From positions 1,364,001-1,428,000 of the forward strand of contig NC_014762.1 of assembly GCF_000183725.1 (NCBI RefSeq): DNA of 64,000 nt, written 5' to 3'. The notes under the pieces are model-generated. The model searched no databases, had not been told where the DNA came from, and was given only the letters and a program-made list of their open reading frames with translations. The translations under genes and the position numbers were made by a program. This stretch comes from Sulfuricurvum kujiense DSM 16994 (GTDB lineage Bacteria > Campylobacterota > Campylobacteria > Campylobacterales > Sulfurimonadaceae). Below are positions 35,461 to 45,747 of this stretch, piece by piece; the first letter of the stretch is position 1, and every line of letters starts with the position of its first letter.

Positions 35461-36030
35461 TTATATGCTGACGCGGTCTTCCATCGCTTTGGTAAGCGAT
35501 AGTATATCGACGTTTTCCAAACTCACACCCGTCGGAACCCCCTGCGCGATTCGGCTGAATCGGACATCGCAATCGATCAGTTTATCTTCGATATAGAGCA
35601 TAACTCCCTGATTGGCGATCGATGGGGTCAATGCGAAAATCACCTCTTTGATTCCGCTTTGGATCACTCCGCGCAAATGGGCTATATCAAGCTCTTCTAT
35701 AGAGTCTAAAACAAAATAACGACCGTCAAAAAGGCCGTTTTCTTCAAAGGTCAAAATATCTTTGGCATTTTCGACAATACAAAGCACTTCATGATTACGC
35801 CGCTCATCACTGCAAATCGAACACAGTTCATCTTCGCTCAATCCACCGCAGGAACGGCATTTTTTCAAAGAGGTAATAGCATTTTCGATCGCATGGGCGA
35901 GTTTAAGTGCCCCGAAGCTGTCGTTCATAACCATATGATAGGCTAAACGGGTCGCCGATTTCTGCCCGACGGTCGGGAGATTTTGGAGGGCATCGACAAG
36001 GCGGTTAAATTTTTCAAGGGAACGTTTCAT
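35461..36030 (-). CDS. recR: recombination mediator RecR
   Basis: 189 residues, slightly shorter than the usual 195-200. It has the helix-hairpin-helix (LPTVGQKSATRLAYHM), the zinc motif CRSCGGLSEDELCSIC and a Toprim domain (VLCIVENAKDI). RecR with RecO loads RecA on gapped DNA. It diverges from dnaJ. Confidence 0.95.
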   Translation of the reverse strand: MKRSLEKFNRLVDALQNLPTVGQKSATRLAYHMVMNDSFGALKLAHAIENAITSLKKCRSCGGLSEDELCSICSDERRNHEVLCIVENAKDILTFEENGLFDGRYFVLDSIEELDIAHLRGVIQSGIKEVIFALTPSIANQGVMLYIEDKLIDCDVRFSRIAQGVPTGVSLENVDILSLTKAMEDRVSI

Positions 36031-36110
36031 AATCGATATTGTAGCAAAGGTTGTACCACAAATAGTTTAGTCTTAATGACTCAATTAAGCTAACACTCTT
36101 TTTGACATGG

Positions 36111-36139
36111 TATAATTGCAAAAAAATATGTTTTTGGAG
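36111..36139 (+). promoter_or_regulatory. dnaJ promoter -10 and RBS
   Basis: TATAAT at 36111-36116 predicts a start near 36123. GGAG at 36136-36139 is 7 bases before the GTG at 36147. This supports the GTG and excludes the frame start at 36102. No CIRCE or HrcA-like repeat was seen. Confidence 0.6.
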
Positions 36140-36146
36140 TTGTTTC

Positions 36147-37262
36147 GTGGAAGAAATGAGTTATTATGAGATTTTAGAGATTAGTAAAAATGCCAGCGGA
36201 GACGAAATCAAAAAAGCGTACCGCAAAATGGCTAAACTCTACCATCCTGACCGTAATCCGGATGATCCGACGGCAGAACATAAATTCAAACTCTGCAATG
36301 AAGCATATCAAGTCCTGAGTGACGATCAGCAGCGCTCTATTTATGACCGTTACGGGAAAGAAGGTCTTCAAGGGGGTGGCGGTCGTAGAAGCAGCGGCGG
36401 GTTTGACGATCTCGGAAGTATTTTTGAAGAGATGTTCAACGGTTTTGCGGGAGGCGGACGTCGCCAATCACGCGCGCAAAGCGATAAATTCCCGCTCGAT
36501 TTGGGCGTAGAGATGCGTGTCAGCTTCAAAGAAGCGGTTTTCGGATGCGAAAAAGAGGTCAAATTTACCGCCAAAAATTCCTGTAAACCCTGTAAAGGTA
36601 CCGGAGCCAAAGACGGCAAAGTCACTTCGTGCAGCCAGTGCGGCGGCAAAGGACAGGTGTATGTACGCCAAGGCTTTATGACCTTCTCCCAAACCTGCCC
36701 TGCCTGTCACGGCGAAGGTACCATGGCAAGTGAAAAATGCCCCGACTGTAAAGGCAAGAGCTATACGGAAGAAAAAGAGACCGTTACTATCAAAGTCCCT
36801 GCCGGAATCGATACGGGGAACCGTTTACGTGTCTCGGGACGGGGTAATACCGGAAAAAGCGGCGTAAGAGGCGATTTGTATGTGACGTTTGAAGTCGAAG
36901 AAGACAGTCACTTTATCCGAAACGGCAACGATATCTATCTCGAAGTTCCCGTATTTTTTACCCAAGCGGTCCTGGGTGAAGATATCACGATTCCTTCATT
37001 GAACGGTGAATTGACATTGGAACTCGAAACGGGAACCAAAGACGGTCAGCAGTACCGTTTCCGAAATGAAGGGGTTACTGATGTACACGGTCGCGGCAAA
37101 GGGGATTTGATTGCCCAAATCCACCTCACCTACCCTAACCGTCTAAACTCGGCTCAAGAGGAGTTGTTGCAAAAGCTCCAGGAGAGTTTCGGTATCGAAT
37201 CTAAACCTCACGAGTCGTTGTTTGAATCGGCTTTTGAAAAAGTCAAAGGATGGTTTAAATAA
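36147..37262 (+). CDS. dnaJ: chaperone protein DnaJ
   Basis: 371 residues from a GTG start. J domain with the HPDRN motif, a Gly-rich region ([13 protein letters not shown]), four zinc-finger repeats ([32 protein letters not shown]), and C-terminal substrate domains. It stimulates the DnaK ATPase. The fourth zinc repeat ends KGKS rather than GxG, a mild variation. The GTG gives [12 protein letters not shown], matching the N-terminus expected for Campylobacterota DnaJ. dnaK is not nearby. Confidence 0.95.
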   Translation: MEEMSYYEILEISKNASGDEIKKAYRKMAKLYHPDRNPDDPTAEHKFKLCNEAYQVLSDDQQRSIYDRYGKEGLQGGGGRRSSGGFDDLGSIFEEMFNGFAGGGRRQSRAQSDKFPLDLGVEMRVSFKEAVFGCEKEVKFTAKNSCKPCKGTGAKDGKVTSCSQCGGKGQVYVRQGFMTFSQTCPACHGEGTMASEKCPDCKGKSYTEEKETVTIKVPAGIDTGNRLRVSGRGNTGKSGVRGDLYVTFEVEEDSHFIRNGNDIYLEVPVFFTQAVLGEDITIPSLNGELTLELETGTKDGQQYRFRNEGVTDVHGRGKGDLIAQIHLTYPNRLNSAQEELLQKLQESFGIESKPHESLFESAFEKVKGWFK

Positions 37263-38363
37263 CTATCCGTTCGGGATATCCGGTTTTTCCCCGGATATCA
37301 TTTGGATAAAATGACGGACTTTTTTGATCACGCTGTGCTGCTCGTTATTCATCCAATTATGCAGTAGGGTTTCGTTATGCGAATCATATACGATACTGAA
37401 TGCCACTTTCATCATTCCGGGGATATCCATAGTTTCAATATAAAGCGGTATAGCTTCAACGGATACATTCAGATTGTCGACAATAATTTGTGCATCTAAG
37501 GGTTTACCAATTTTGGATGATATAGTTACCAATACTGTTGGATCATCGGTTTGCACGGAAACACCTTTTTCCGATAAATCGTGTAACGGCAAGGAAATAG
37601 TTTTCTCATTTTTGCTAAATATATTTAAATGGCCGATTTTTTCTATCGCATAGCGTATATTGTTTCGCAGGTGAAACCCCTCTGAGACAAGGCGAAGATT
37701 TTTCAGCCATATTCTTCCCCCTTTCAAATCATAACTGGATACATCCCCCGCAATCATCAAATCTTGTTTGATGCCGATCAGCCATTCCTTGCCTGTTTCC
37801 GTTGCGATAAGTTGATTTCTTTCAATACTTATTTCAATCATTTCATTGCTGATACTGATTATTTTACTTTCGGCTTTGAGAGGGATCCCTTTATAAAGAA
37901 CTATCGAAATAAATTTTTTATCCTCAAAGTTCGTTCCCAATGCGTTCGTAAGCAATTTCCACTCACTGTTATTAAGGGGTGAATATTCATGTTTTTTTTG
38001 AAGGAGATTTGGAAGAGATTGGCTGCTATTCTTTATAGCTTCTATCGACTGTTCAGATATCTTGACTAAGACGAAGATGGTTATATCATCACTAATGCTT
38101 CGGCGTTCAATTTGAATGATACTGTTTTGATTTAAAAAATAGCTATTGTTAAAAAAGAAGTCATGAACTGTGTTATGCGTTGGGTTCGGTATTCCTAAGC
38201 GGTTACCGATGATTTCGATTATACGCTCTTTTGAGAGTGCAGATAAGAGTAGAACATTTTGAAGATGGTCATTTATAAAAAAAAGGGTTCTTTTCTTGAA
38301 CAGCATCACCCCGACAGGGAGATGCTTGTATGCATAAAAGAGACCTTTTATTGCATTCTCCAC
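37263..38363 (-). CDS. PAS-like / PilZ-like protein, unknown function
   Basis: 366 residues, soluble. The N-terminal 130 residues resemble a PAS sensor (FYAYKHLPVGVMLFKKRTLFFIND). The C-terminal part has RNNIRYAIEK followed by PLHDLSEKGVSV, close to the PilZ RxxxR and D/NxSxxG c-di-GMP motifs. c-di-GMP binding is inference. A perfect inverted repeat, GATATCCGG/CCGGATATC, lies in its last codons (37275-37299), next to the dnaJ stop, and could serve as a shared terminator. Confidence 0.6.
   Translation of the reverse strand: MENAIKGLFYAYKHLPVGVMLFKKRTLFFINDHLQNVLLLSALSKERIIEIIGNRLGIPNPTHNTVHDFFFNNSYFLNQNSIIQIERRSISDDITIFVLVKISEQSIEAIKNSSQSLPNLLQKKHEYSPLNNSEWKLLTNALGTNFEDKKFISIVLYKGIPLKAESKIISISNEMIEISIERNQLIATETGKEWLIGIKQDLMIAGDVSSYDLKGGRIWLKNLRLVSEGFHLRNNIRYAIEKIGHLNIFSKNEKTISLPLHDLSEKGVSVQTDDPTVLVTISSKIGKPLDAQIIVDNLNVSVEAIPLYIETMDIPGMMKVAFSIVYDSHNETLLHNWMNNEQHSVIKKVRHFIQMISGEKPDIPNG
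37275..37299. terminator. possible terminator at the dnaJ / PilZ-like gene junction
   Basis: GATATCCGG (37275-37283) pairs with CCGGATATC (37291-37299) around TTTTTCC. It lies 12 bases after the dnaJ stop but inside the 3' end of the opposite gene. No strong T tract follows. Confidence 0.4.
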
Positions 38364-38430
38364 TGTAATATCCTTTTATGGATCTTAACTATCCATTATT
38401 ACAGTTTAGTGTTGCAAGTTTGTTGCAAAA

Positions 38431-38451
38431 TACAAAAATTAAATTTTTGTA
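38431..38451 (-). terminator. AT-rich palindrome at the ccsBA 3' end
   Basis: TACAAAAATT (38431-38440) and AATTTTTGTA (38442-38451) form a perfect 21-base palindrome spanning the ccsBA stop codon. It could fold as a weak terminator before the downstream PilZ-like gene. Confidence 0.35.
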
Positions 38452-41400
38452 GATCTCTTTGTATAAGCCATCGCAATAACGATGGCAATCACAGCATACG
38501 TCCATGGGACGAAATCCGGTACCGGGACGGGATCGCCTTTGGCATACGAGTGCATACCTGCTAAGTAGTAGTTTACACCGAAATAGGTCATAAGTACCGA
38601 TGTAAATGCGAGAAGCGACACAACGCTGAAAATATAGTCGCTGTAAGCCCCTTTGATCATTCGCAAGTGGATGACAACGGCATACACGAGAATTGTGACC
38701 AAGGCCCACGTCTCTTTCGGATCCCATCCCCAATAACGTCCCCAGCTCTCATTTGCCCAAACACCTCCGAGGAAGTTTCCGACAGTAAGGAGAATCAAAC
38801 CGACCAACAGACTCATCTCGTTAATAGCGTTCAGCTCTTTAATGGCCTGATTCAACCGTGCAGAATTTTCCGGTTTTTTGAGAATAAAAAGGATGAGAGC
38901 AATCATCCCAAGGAGTGCGCCGAGTCCCAAGAATCCGTAACTTGCCGTAATCATGGCAACATGGATTGCCAGCCAGTACGATTGTAGTACCGGTACGAGG
39001 TTGGTCACCTGCGGATCCATCCAGTTTAGATGAGCGACAAAGAGGATAAGTCCTGTCATGATGGCTGTAGCCGCCATCGTCATTACAGAGCGCTTTGAGA
39101 AGATAAATCCTGCCAGTACACTCGCCCAACCGATATAGATCATCGATTCATAGCCGTTTGACCACGGTGCGTGTCCTGAAATATACCAGCGCATAATTAA
39201 TCCTGCAGTATGTGCGGCAAAGAAAAGAACCAATAAGCCGAAAGAGACTTTGCTGAGCCACTCTTCTTTAAACGTCGGTTTGATGATTTTGATAAACGAC
39301 AAGATGAGCAGAGTAAATCCGACGACGAAATATAAAGGCCATAATTGCTCAAAGATATTGGCTTTGTTATAGAAAATCTCTACTTTTGATTTCAAATCGT
39401 TCGGATAAACGCTCGCTCCGACAAATCGCTGGTATTTGTCGATACGGTCAAGCGCTTCGTCCGCTTTTGTCCAATCACCGCTTTTCATTGCCTGATCGAT
39501 AGAACCGAAATAGCTGATGGCGAGAAGGCGCACAATTTCACTCTCTTTCGGGCTAAGTGTCTGTAACGCTTCGATAGTAGCGTCCCATTTATGGTTCTTA
39601 TCGCCCGGTTTAGGCCACATACGGACGAGTGAACCGGTATAGACCATATAAGCGACATTGACACGTTCGTCAACCTGCAAAAGAGCTTTGTCAAATTTAT
39701 CCCGTTGACCCGGCGCTTTTCGGTTGGCTTCGTCAACAAGCTGTCCTAATTTGTATCCTTTGATTTCATCGGGAGCTTCAAAAAACTGTGAGAATGCGGC
39801 GGTTTTTGCACTCTCCGGCAGGCCGATCATTTTATTGATCTCTTTATCTCCGGTGCGGATGATAGCAATCTCACGCCATGCGTCGGGACGAAGCATCATC
39901 CCCAGAACGACTTGGTTCGAATTCAAACCTAAAAAGGCATCGTTGCGGTTGAGTTTAGCCAAAATCTCATGGCTCAGCGTATCCATCGGTTTCATGCGAC
40001 CGCTGGCATCTTGTACGATAAGATGCCCGAATTTATCGGCGTGTGCTTTATCAAACCCTTTTGCAATTTTTATTACGGGATTTTCTTCGTCTGCGGCGAT
40101 CGCGTTCGTCGAGCTGAACAGTACAAGAGTGACAACGGCTAAAGCCGCTAACGTTTTTTCAGCTTTGATCGCTTTGAGTTTTTCACCCAAAGCATTGAAA
40201 CGGCCGTTTTTCACGATAAGGACTCCGAACATTCCGAATGCAAGCAGAATATAGCCGATATAGGTGATCAATGTCCCCGGATCATGATTGACCGATAAAA
40301 CGGTACCGAGTTCATCCTGATCGAATGAAGATTGGAAAAATCGGAATCCTTGGTAATCAAGAATATGGTTCATGTAGATACGGAAATCGAATTTTTCCTG
40401 ATTCGCAGGATCGATGACGCTTACTTCGCTGGCATAGGATGCCGGAGACATGGATCCCGGATAACGTTCCAGCTCAAAATCGCGCAAAGCAACCGAAAAC
40501 GGGATTTTGCGCTCGATAGAACCGTAAGCGACATTGATTACGGTATCACCCAAAACTACTTTTTTAGCTTCGCCTATAGCTCCCGGACTCCCCAATATCA
40601 CTTCCGTCACTTTGTTCTCTTTACTTGTAAACGTCAAGGTTAAAGCATCCTGCCCACCCTGCATCATGGGACCTTTCCCTTTAGGGGCTGAAACCAGCTG
40701 CATCGAGGCTTTAGGAAGGAAGTTCCGCAATACAAAGCCGCTCTGAGACGTTTGGAACAATGTCCGTTTCGTCATCTCGTGTTTTCCGCCATTAAGCATA
40801 CCGTTTTGCTGTGTATCCATACTGAGGGTAGCAAGGGAAGAAGGGGTAGTGATATAAGGCTTATCTCCCTCGACGCTTAGTGAAACAACCGGCTTTTTGA
40901 ACGTTTGGTTAGAATCAAAATCGATGACGACATCGTTCGCTTCGACAAACTCGCCTTGTTTGAGAGCGACTTGCTGCGCCCCCATCGCACCGGTAACCAT
41001 AAGGTTAAAAAGAGGCTCCCCTTTTGGATCAGCGGCAGGTTCATAGCGGGCATCCCCCATGTATTGCTCAAGTCGGACATTGATCTGCTCACCGTCGACG
41101 GACAAAGTCCGGTCAAAATGGTTTGCAGTACGTTTGGAAAGAAACAGATTCTCTTTGAATTCGTATTGCTTGCCCCCCTTGTCAACATTGAATGTGACAT
41201 ACGGCTCGGCGCTGATTATGGCGTTATTGCTTTCTCCTTCGCGGATGTGCATGGTCCCCTCGTACCCGATATATCGGGTAACCGCCGCACCGACAAGGAT
41301 AATCAAAAAGGCGGCATGAAAAATAAATACGAGTTGTTTGCCCTTTCGTGCCATTTTAAAATTGATGATATTGAGGGTTAAATTAACGGCGAGCAATGCA

Positions 41401-41561
41401 AGAAGAATTTCAAACCAACGGGCATTATAGACATCCGCTTTGGCGGTCATTGATCCGTAATCGTTTTCAATAAACGTAGCATAGCCGATCGAGACGGCAA
41501 AAATAAGCATAAGAGCGGCCATGGTTTTCATGGAGCTCAAAAGGGAGAGAATTTTATTCAT
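38439..41561 (-). CDS. ccsBA: fused cytochrome c synthase CcsBA (ResB-CcsA)
   Basis: 1040 residues. The N-terminal ResB half has four membrane segments and a large periplasmic domain. The C-terminal CcsA half has the heme-handling WWD-type motif WANESWGRYWGWDPKETWALV and multiple helices. System II enzymes of this fused type are typical of Campylobacterota and Bacteroidota. They export heme and ligate it to CXXCH apocytochromes in the periplasm. An extra middle domain (about 480-730) joins the halves. A single chain with no frameshift. Confidence 0.95.
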   Translation of the reverse strand: MNKILSLLSSMKTMAALMLIFAVSIGYATFIENDYGSMTAKADVYNARWFEILLALLAVNLTLNIINFKMARKGKQLVFIFHAAFLIILVGAAVTRYIGYEGTMHIREGESNNAIISAEPYVTFNVDKGGKQYEFKENLFLSKRTANHFDRTLSVDGEQINVRLEQYMGDARYEPAADPKGEPLFNLMVTGAMGAQQVALKQGEFVEANDVVIDFDSNQTFKKPVVSLSVEGDKPYITTPSSLATLSMDTQQNGMLNGGKHEMTKRTLFQTSQSGFVLRNFLPKASMQLVSAPKGKGPMMQGGQDALTLTFTSKENKVTEVILGSPGAIGEAKKVVLGDTVINVAYGSIERKIPFSVALRDFELERYPGSMSPASYASEVSVIDPANQEKFDFRIYMNHILDYQGFRFFQSSFDQDELGTVLSVNHDPGTLITYIGYILLAFGMFGVLIVKNGRFNALGEKLKAIKAEKTLAALAVVTLVLFSSTNAIAADEENPVIKIAKGFDKAHADKFGHLIVQDASGRMKPMDTLSHEILAKLNRNDAFLGLNSNQVVLGMMLRPDAWREIAIIRTGDKEINKMIGLPESAKTAAFSQFFEAPDEIKGYKLGQLVDEANRKAPGQRDKFDKALLQVDERVNVAYMVYTGSLVRMWPKPGDKNHKWDATIEALQTLSPKESEIVRLLAISYFGSIDQAMKSGDWTKADEALDRIDKYQRFVGASVYPNDLKSKVEIFYNKANIFEQLWPLYFVVGFTLLILSFIKIIKPTFKEEWLSKVSFGLLVLFFAAHTAGLIMRWYISGHAPWSNGYESMIYIGWASVLAGFIFSKRSVMTMAATAIMTGLILFVAHLNWMDPQVTNLVPVLQSYWLAIHVAMITASYGFLGLGALLGMIALILFILKKPENSARLNQAIKELNAINEMSLLVGLILLTVGNFLGGVWANESWGRYWGWDPKETWALVTILVYAVVIHLRMIKGAYSDYIFSVVSLLAFTSVLMTYFGVNYYLAGMHSYAKGDPVPVPDFVPWTYAVIAIVIAMAYTKRSTKI

Positions 41562-41636
41562 TCATAGACCTGTCTGTATAGTATGGTGCAATTGTAGTCG
41601 CACATTGGTAAATATTTGTTAATTCACTATTAACAA

Positions 41637-42989
41637 TCAAACGCCTTCAAGAATCATCGCTTCGGCAACCCGTTTAAATGCGGCGATATTTGCGCCGTCA
41701 ACGAAGTTTCGCTCCACTCCGTACTCCTTAGCCGTCAGTGAGACCCGTTTGTAAATCTGGCGCATCAGCTCATCGAGTTTACGGTCCACTTTGTCAAAAT
41801 CCCATTTTTCCATAGATGCGTTTTGAGACATCTCAAATTCACTGACCGAGACACCCCCGGCATTGGAAGCTTTTCCGGGGGAGAAGAGTACCCCCTCACG
41901 CTGAAACAATTCGATCGCATCCGGGGCCGTCGGCATATTGGCCCCTTCGATAACGGCTACGCATCCGTTTTCTATCAGCGATTTCGCATCAAAAAGGGAG
42001 AGTTCGTTCTGAGTAGCACACGGAAAAGCGGCAAAACAGGGATACTGCCATACCGCATGCCCTTGCGCAGGATAATCATTTTTGGAGGTATAGACTGATC
42101 CAGGAATGCGATCCGCATACCCTGAGAGTGACAAACGTCTGCCATTCTCTTTGAGCTCACGGACGACGGTAAGATCAATGCCTCTGGGATCATAGATTGT
42201 TCCATCACTGTCACTGGCGGTCACGACGAGAGCCCCCAACTGCTGAAGCTTCTCAATCGTATGGATTGCAACGTTTCCGGCGCCGCTCACCGTACACACT
42301 TTTCCCTCCAAAGATTCCTGCAGCTCCTGGGAGAGCATCTCCCGGGCGAAATAGACGACGCCGTATCCCGTAGCCTGAGGGCGAAGAAGCGATCCGCCGA
42401 ACGCATACGGTTTCCCGCTGAGTACACCGTCGTAATTCTTGGTAATGTGTTTATATTCGCCGAAAAGGTAGCCGATCTCACGGCTCCCTACGCCGATATC
42501 TCCGGCGGGTACATCGATACGCGCTCCGATATAGGTGTGAAGTTCGCGCATAAAAGCATGGCAGAACCGCATGATCTCAAATTCGCTTTTCCCTTTGGGA
42601 TCGAAATCGCTCCCCCCCTTTGCTCCCCCGACCGGAAGCCCTGTCAACGAGTTTTTAAAAATCTGCTCGAACGCAAGAAATTTCAGAATATTGATATTGA
42701 CGCTGGGATGAAACCGAAGTCCCCCTTTGTAGGGTCCTAGCGAATTATTGAACTGGATTCGATATCCGTTGTTGATTTGGACGTTATTGTTATCATCGAG
42801 CCATTGGATTTTAAACTGTATGATCCGATCCGGTGTGACAAGACGTTCCAAAATAGCGAACTGCTCGTAACGTGAATCACTCTTGATAATCGGTTCCAAT
42901 GAAGCGAGCACTTCGCTTACCGCCTGTAAAAAAGTGTCGTCGGTTGAACAATTGGACTTTTCGAGATTGGCTAAGATTTTTTCGACCAT
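41637..42989 (-). CDS. gdhA: NADP-type glutamate dehydrogenase
   Basis: 450 residues, the length of the hexameric class I enzyme. The substrate pocket reads GGLRFHPSVN and PVGGAKGGSDFDPKGKSEFEIMRF; the nucleotide fold has VSGAGNVAIH. It makes glutamate from 2-oxoglutarate and ammonium, which fits with the ammonium produced by NirA, though it is not in the same regulon. No TGATTA palindrome precedes it. It lies downstream of polA. Confidence 0.95.
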   Translation of the reverse strand: MVEKILANLEKSNCSTDDTFLQAVSEVLASLEPIIKSDSRYEQFAILERLVTPDRIIQFKIQWLDDNNNVQINNGYRIQFNNSLGPYKGGLRFHPSVNINILKFLAFEQIFKNSLTGLPVGGAKGGSDFDPKGKSEFEIMRFCHAFMRELHTYIGARIDVPAGDIGVGSREIGYLFGEYKHITKNYDGVLSGKPYAFGGSLLRPQATGYGVVYFAREMLSQELQESLEGKVCTVSGAGNVAIHTIEKLQQLGALVVTASDSDGTIYDPRGIDLTVVRELKENGRRLSLSGYADRIPGSVYTSKNDYPAQGHAVWQYPCFAAFPCATQNELSLFDAKSLIENGCVAVIEGANMPTAPDAIELFQREGVLFSPGKASNAGGVSVSEFEMSQNASMEKWDFDKVDRKLDELMRQIYKRVSLTAKEYGVERNFVDGANIAAFKRVAEAMILEGV

Positions 42990-43005
42990 GTAAATCTCCT
43001 CTAAA

Positions 43006-45735
43006 CTATTTTAACTCGCCCCAGTGGTTTCCGATATGCATCGAAGTTTTGAGCGGAACCCGTAGTTCTAAAATACGTTCCATCGCATCGACAAAACGGA
43101 CGGCGTATTCTTCGGCAACATCCGCATCCACTTCGAAAATCAGTTCATCGTGGATTTGCAGCAGCATTCGGGCTCGCAAACCTTCGGTTCGGATCATCGT
43201 GTCAATTTTATTCATCGAGAGTTTGATAAGATCAGACGCACTTCCTTGAAAGACTGTATTGACCGACTCGCGCTCATAGGCAGCTTTCAGCATCGGGGTA
43301 GCGGAACCGAAATCAAAATAGCGGCGACGGTGCAGCAGTGTCTCGACATACCCTATCTCTTTGGCCTGTTCAACAATGCCGTTGAAATATCCTTTGACAC
43401 TCGGAAACGTCTCGAAATAGCGTTCAATGATCTCTTTGGCCTCTTTCGTCGTAATCCCGAGAGTATCGGAAAGTTTTTTCTGCCCCATCCCGTACAATAG
43501 ACCGAAATTGACCGTCTTGGCGATATTACGCTTCCTAGATGCATCCTCCGCACCGAACAGTGCTATCGCCGTTTGCATATGGATGTCGTGCCCCTCGTTA
43601 AAGGCATTGACCAAAACAGTGTCTTCACTGAAATGGGCGAGGAGACGAAGCTCGATCTGAGAATAGTCGATCCCGATCAGTTTTTTGCCCCGAGGTGCCA
43701 CGAACGCTTCGCGTATCCGCATTCCCAATGCCGTTTTGACGGGGATATTTTGGAGATTCGGATTTTTGGAGCTGAGCCGACCCGTCGCCGTCCCCGTCTG
43801 GACAAAAGACGTATAAATGCGCGATGAGGGATCATTTTGCGCCAAAGCGATCAGCGGTTCGATATAGGTCGAATAGAGCTTGTGGTACTCGCGATACTGC
43901 AACAGCATCGGAATCATCGGATGTTCAAATTGAAGCCCCTCCAAAACCTGCTCGTCGGTGCTGTATCCCGTTTTGGTTTTCTTGCCGTGAGGAAGCCCAA
44001 GCGTCTCAAACAAGATGACACCGAGTTGTTTGGGAGAATTGAGATTAAAGACGGTTCCGCACGCACTGTGTATCTGCTCGGTCAGTGTCGCTATCTCATG
44101 GGCAACCTCTTTTTTAAAGAGTTCCAAAACCGCCGTATCGACGGCTATCCCCTCTTTCTCCATTCCCAGCAATGTCAATGTAAACGGAAACTCGACATCA
44201 AACGCTTCGTCTAATGCTTCTTGTCCGCCTTTTAGCAGCAGCTGCTCTTTGAGCACTTCGTACAGACGGTAGGTTATGTAAGCGTCTTCTCCCGCATATT
44301 TACAGGCATCTTCGATAGCGACGGAAGCGAAGTTCTCCCCTTTTTTTACCGTATCTTTGAAATGGATCATCTCGTGATGCAAAAGTGATTGTGACAAGTT
44401 GTCCATCGCCAGTGAGCGCGACGAGTCGGTCAGCCAAGCGAGAACCATCGTATCGGCATAGATACTTAAGCGGTCAACACCCAAAAACCGGGTGACAAAA
44501 TGAAGATCGAATTTAATATTATGTCCGATAACGCGATGTTCAAATATCAATCGAATTGCTTTCGCCGCCGCTTCAGTACTGACCTGATCCCCGACTCCGA
44601 GATAACTGTGCATCATCGGAACATAATATCCGGTTTTGCCATCAGTGCTGAAGCTAAAACCTACCAAATGATCTTTACTCGGGTCAAGCCCAGTCGTTTC
44701 GGTATCAAAGGCGATAAGTGCATCATCGGCTATCGTTTCCATCAGGGCAATTAAAGCGGCATCGCTATCGATCAAAACACTGCATCCATCGAGACTATCG
44801 CACTGCGGAACTTCCGCTTTTTCAGTTTTTTCACTCTGAGGCGTATTTGAGGGCTGTGACTCTTCAAACAATGCTTTGGCTTTAAGGGTACGCAATACGG
44901 CGTTCATCTCATAGTGCACCAGATCATCATAGATAGGCAAAAACGGATTATCGAAATGCATTGCAAACTCCGAAAAATCGAGCGTATCAAACACATCATC
45001 TTTAAGACGTACCAGTTCGCGGGAGCGGAATGCATCGTCACGGTACGTTTCAAGCAGACCCCGTATCCGCGGAGGGGTAACCTCTTCGATGCGTTCATAC
45101 AGTGTATCCAGCGTCCCGAACTGAGAAAGAAGTTTTTGTGCCGTCACTTTACCGATCCCTTTGACACCGGGGACATTATCGGCAGTATCGCCGATAAGGG
45201 ATTGATAATCGATAAACTGGCACGGATGAACACCGTATTTTTCATCGCAGTGACGTTCATTCATCACTTTTTTGCTGATCGCATCGACCAACACGACCCG
45301 ATCATCATCGATCAGCTGATAGAGGTCTTTATCATGGGAAACGACGCGAACCAAAAAACCGTGTTGGCGCGCTTGACGAACAACCGATGCGATCATGTCA
45401 TCGGCCTCATACCCGCTTTGGGATAGAGATTTATAACCCATTTTATCGATCCAGTCGATAGCGATGGGGAGTTGCTGGATCAGCTCTTCGGGCGCGGGTG
45501 AACGGTTGGCTTTATAATTTGGATCGATCTCGGCCCGGAAACTCGGCCCTTTTGCATCGAGAGCGAATATCAAATAATCGCTGCTGTGGTCTTTGTGCAG
45601 TGATGCAATAAAGTTAATGAATCCGGTCAAAAGTCCGGTAGGAAACCCGTGTCTATTCTTTAGAGGGGGAAGTGCATAAAACGAACGAAAGAAAAATCCG
45701 AAAGTATCGATTATAGTAACGGTAGGTTGTGCCAT
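43006..45735 (-). CDS. polA: DNA polymerase I
   Basis: 909 residues: 5' nuclease domain (1 to about 290), 3'-5' exonuclease with intact motifs (FDTETTGLD, HNIKFDLHF, YAGEDAYITY), and the Klenow polymerase with IGIDYSQIELRLLAH (motif A) and LLQIHDELIFEV (motif C). Repair and Okazaki-fragment processing. The ATG at 45735 is used; the preceding TTG would add one residue. The proofreading site appears active, unlike some bacterial PolA. Confidence 0.96.
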   Translation of the reverse strand: MAQPTVTIIDTFGFFFRSFYALPPLKNRHGFPTGLLTGFINFIASLHKDHSSDYLIFALDAKGPSFRAEIDPNYKANRSPAPEELIQQLPIAIDWIDKMGYKSLSQSGYEADDMIASVVRQARQHGFLVRVVSHDKDLYQLIDDDRVVLVDAISKKVMNERHCDEKYGVHPCQFIDYQSLIGDTADNVPGVKGIGKVTAQKLLSQFGTLDTLYERIEEVTPPRIRGLLETYRDDAFRSRELVRLKDDVFDTLDFSEFAMHFDNPFLPIYDDLVHYEMNAVLRTLKAKALFEESQPSNTPQSEKTEKAEVPQCDSLDGCSVLIDSDAALIALMETIADDALIAFDTETTGLDPSKDHLVGFSFSTDGKTGYYVPMMHSYLGVGDQVSTEAAAKAIRLIFEHRVIGHNIKFDLHFVTRFLGVDRLSIYADTMVLAWLTDSSRSLAMDNLSQSLLHHEMIHFKDTVKKGENFASVAIEDACKYAGEDAYITYRLYEVLKEQLLLKGGQEALDEAFDVEFPFTLTLLGMEKEGIAVDTAVLELFKKEVAHEIATLTEQIHSACGTVFNLNSPKQLGVILFETLGLPHGKKTKTGYSTDEQVLEGLQFEHPMIPMLLQYREYHKLYSTYIEPLIALAQNDPSSRIYTSFVQTGTATGRLSSKNPNLQNIPVKTALGMRIREAFVAPRGKKLIGIDYSQIELRLLAHFSEDTVLVNAFNEGHDIHMQTAIALFGAEDASRKRNIAKTVNFGLLYGMGQKKLSDTLGITTKEAKEIIERYFETFPSVKGYFNGIVEQAKEIGYVETLLHRRRYFDFGSATPMLKAAYERESVNTVFQGSASDLIKLSMNKIDTMIRTEGLRARMLLQIHDELIFEVDADVAEEYAVRFVDAMERILELRVPLKTSMHIGNHWGELK

Positions 45736-45747
45736 CAATCGTCTTTA

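Noticed and set aside
36031-36110. possible CIRCE heat-shock element before dnaJ
   Set aside because: No TTAGCACTC-N9-GAGTGCTAA inverted repeat is present.
39724-40254. 176-codon open frame on the plus strand
   Set aside because: Antisense shadow within ccsBA; Ser-rich composition typical of a reverse-frame artefact.
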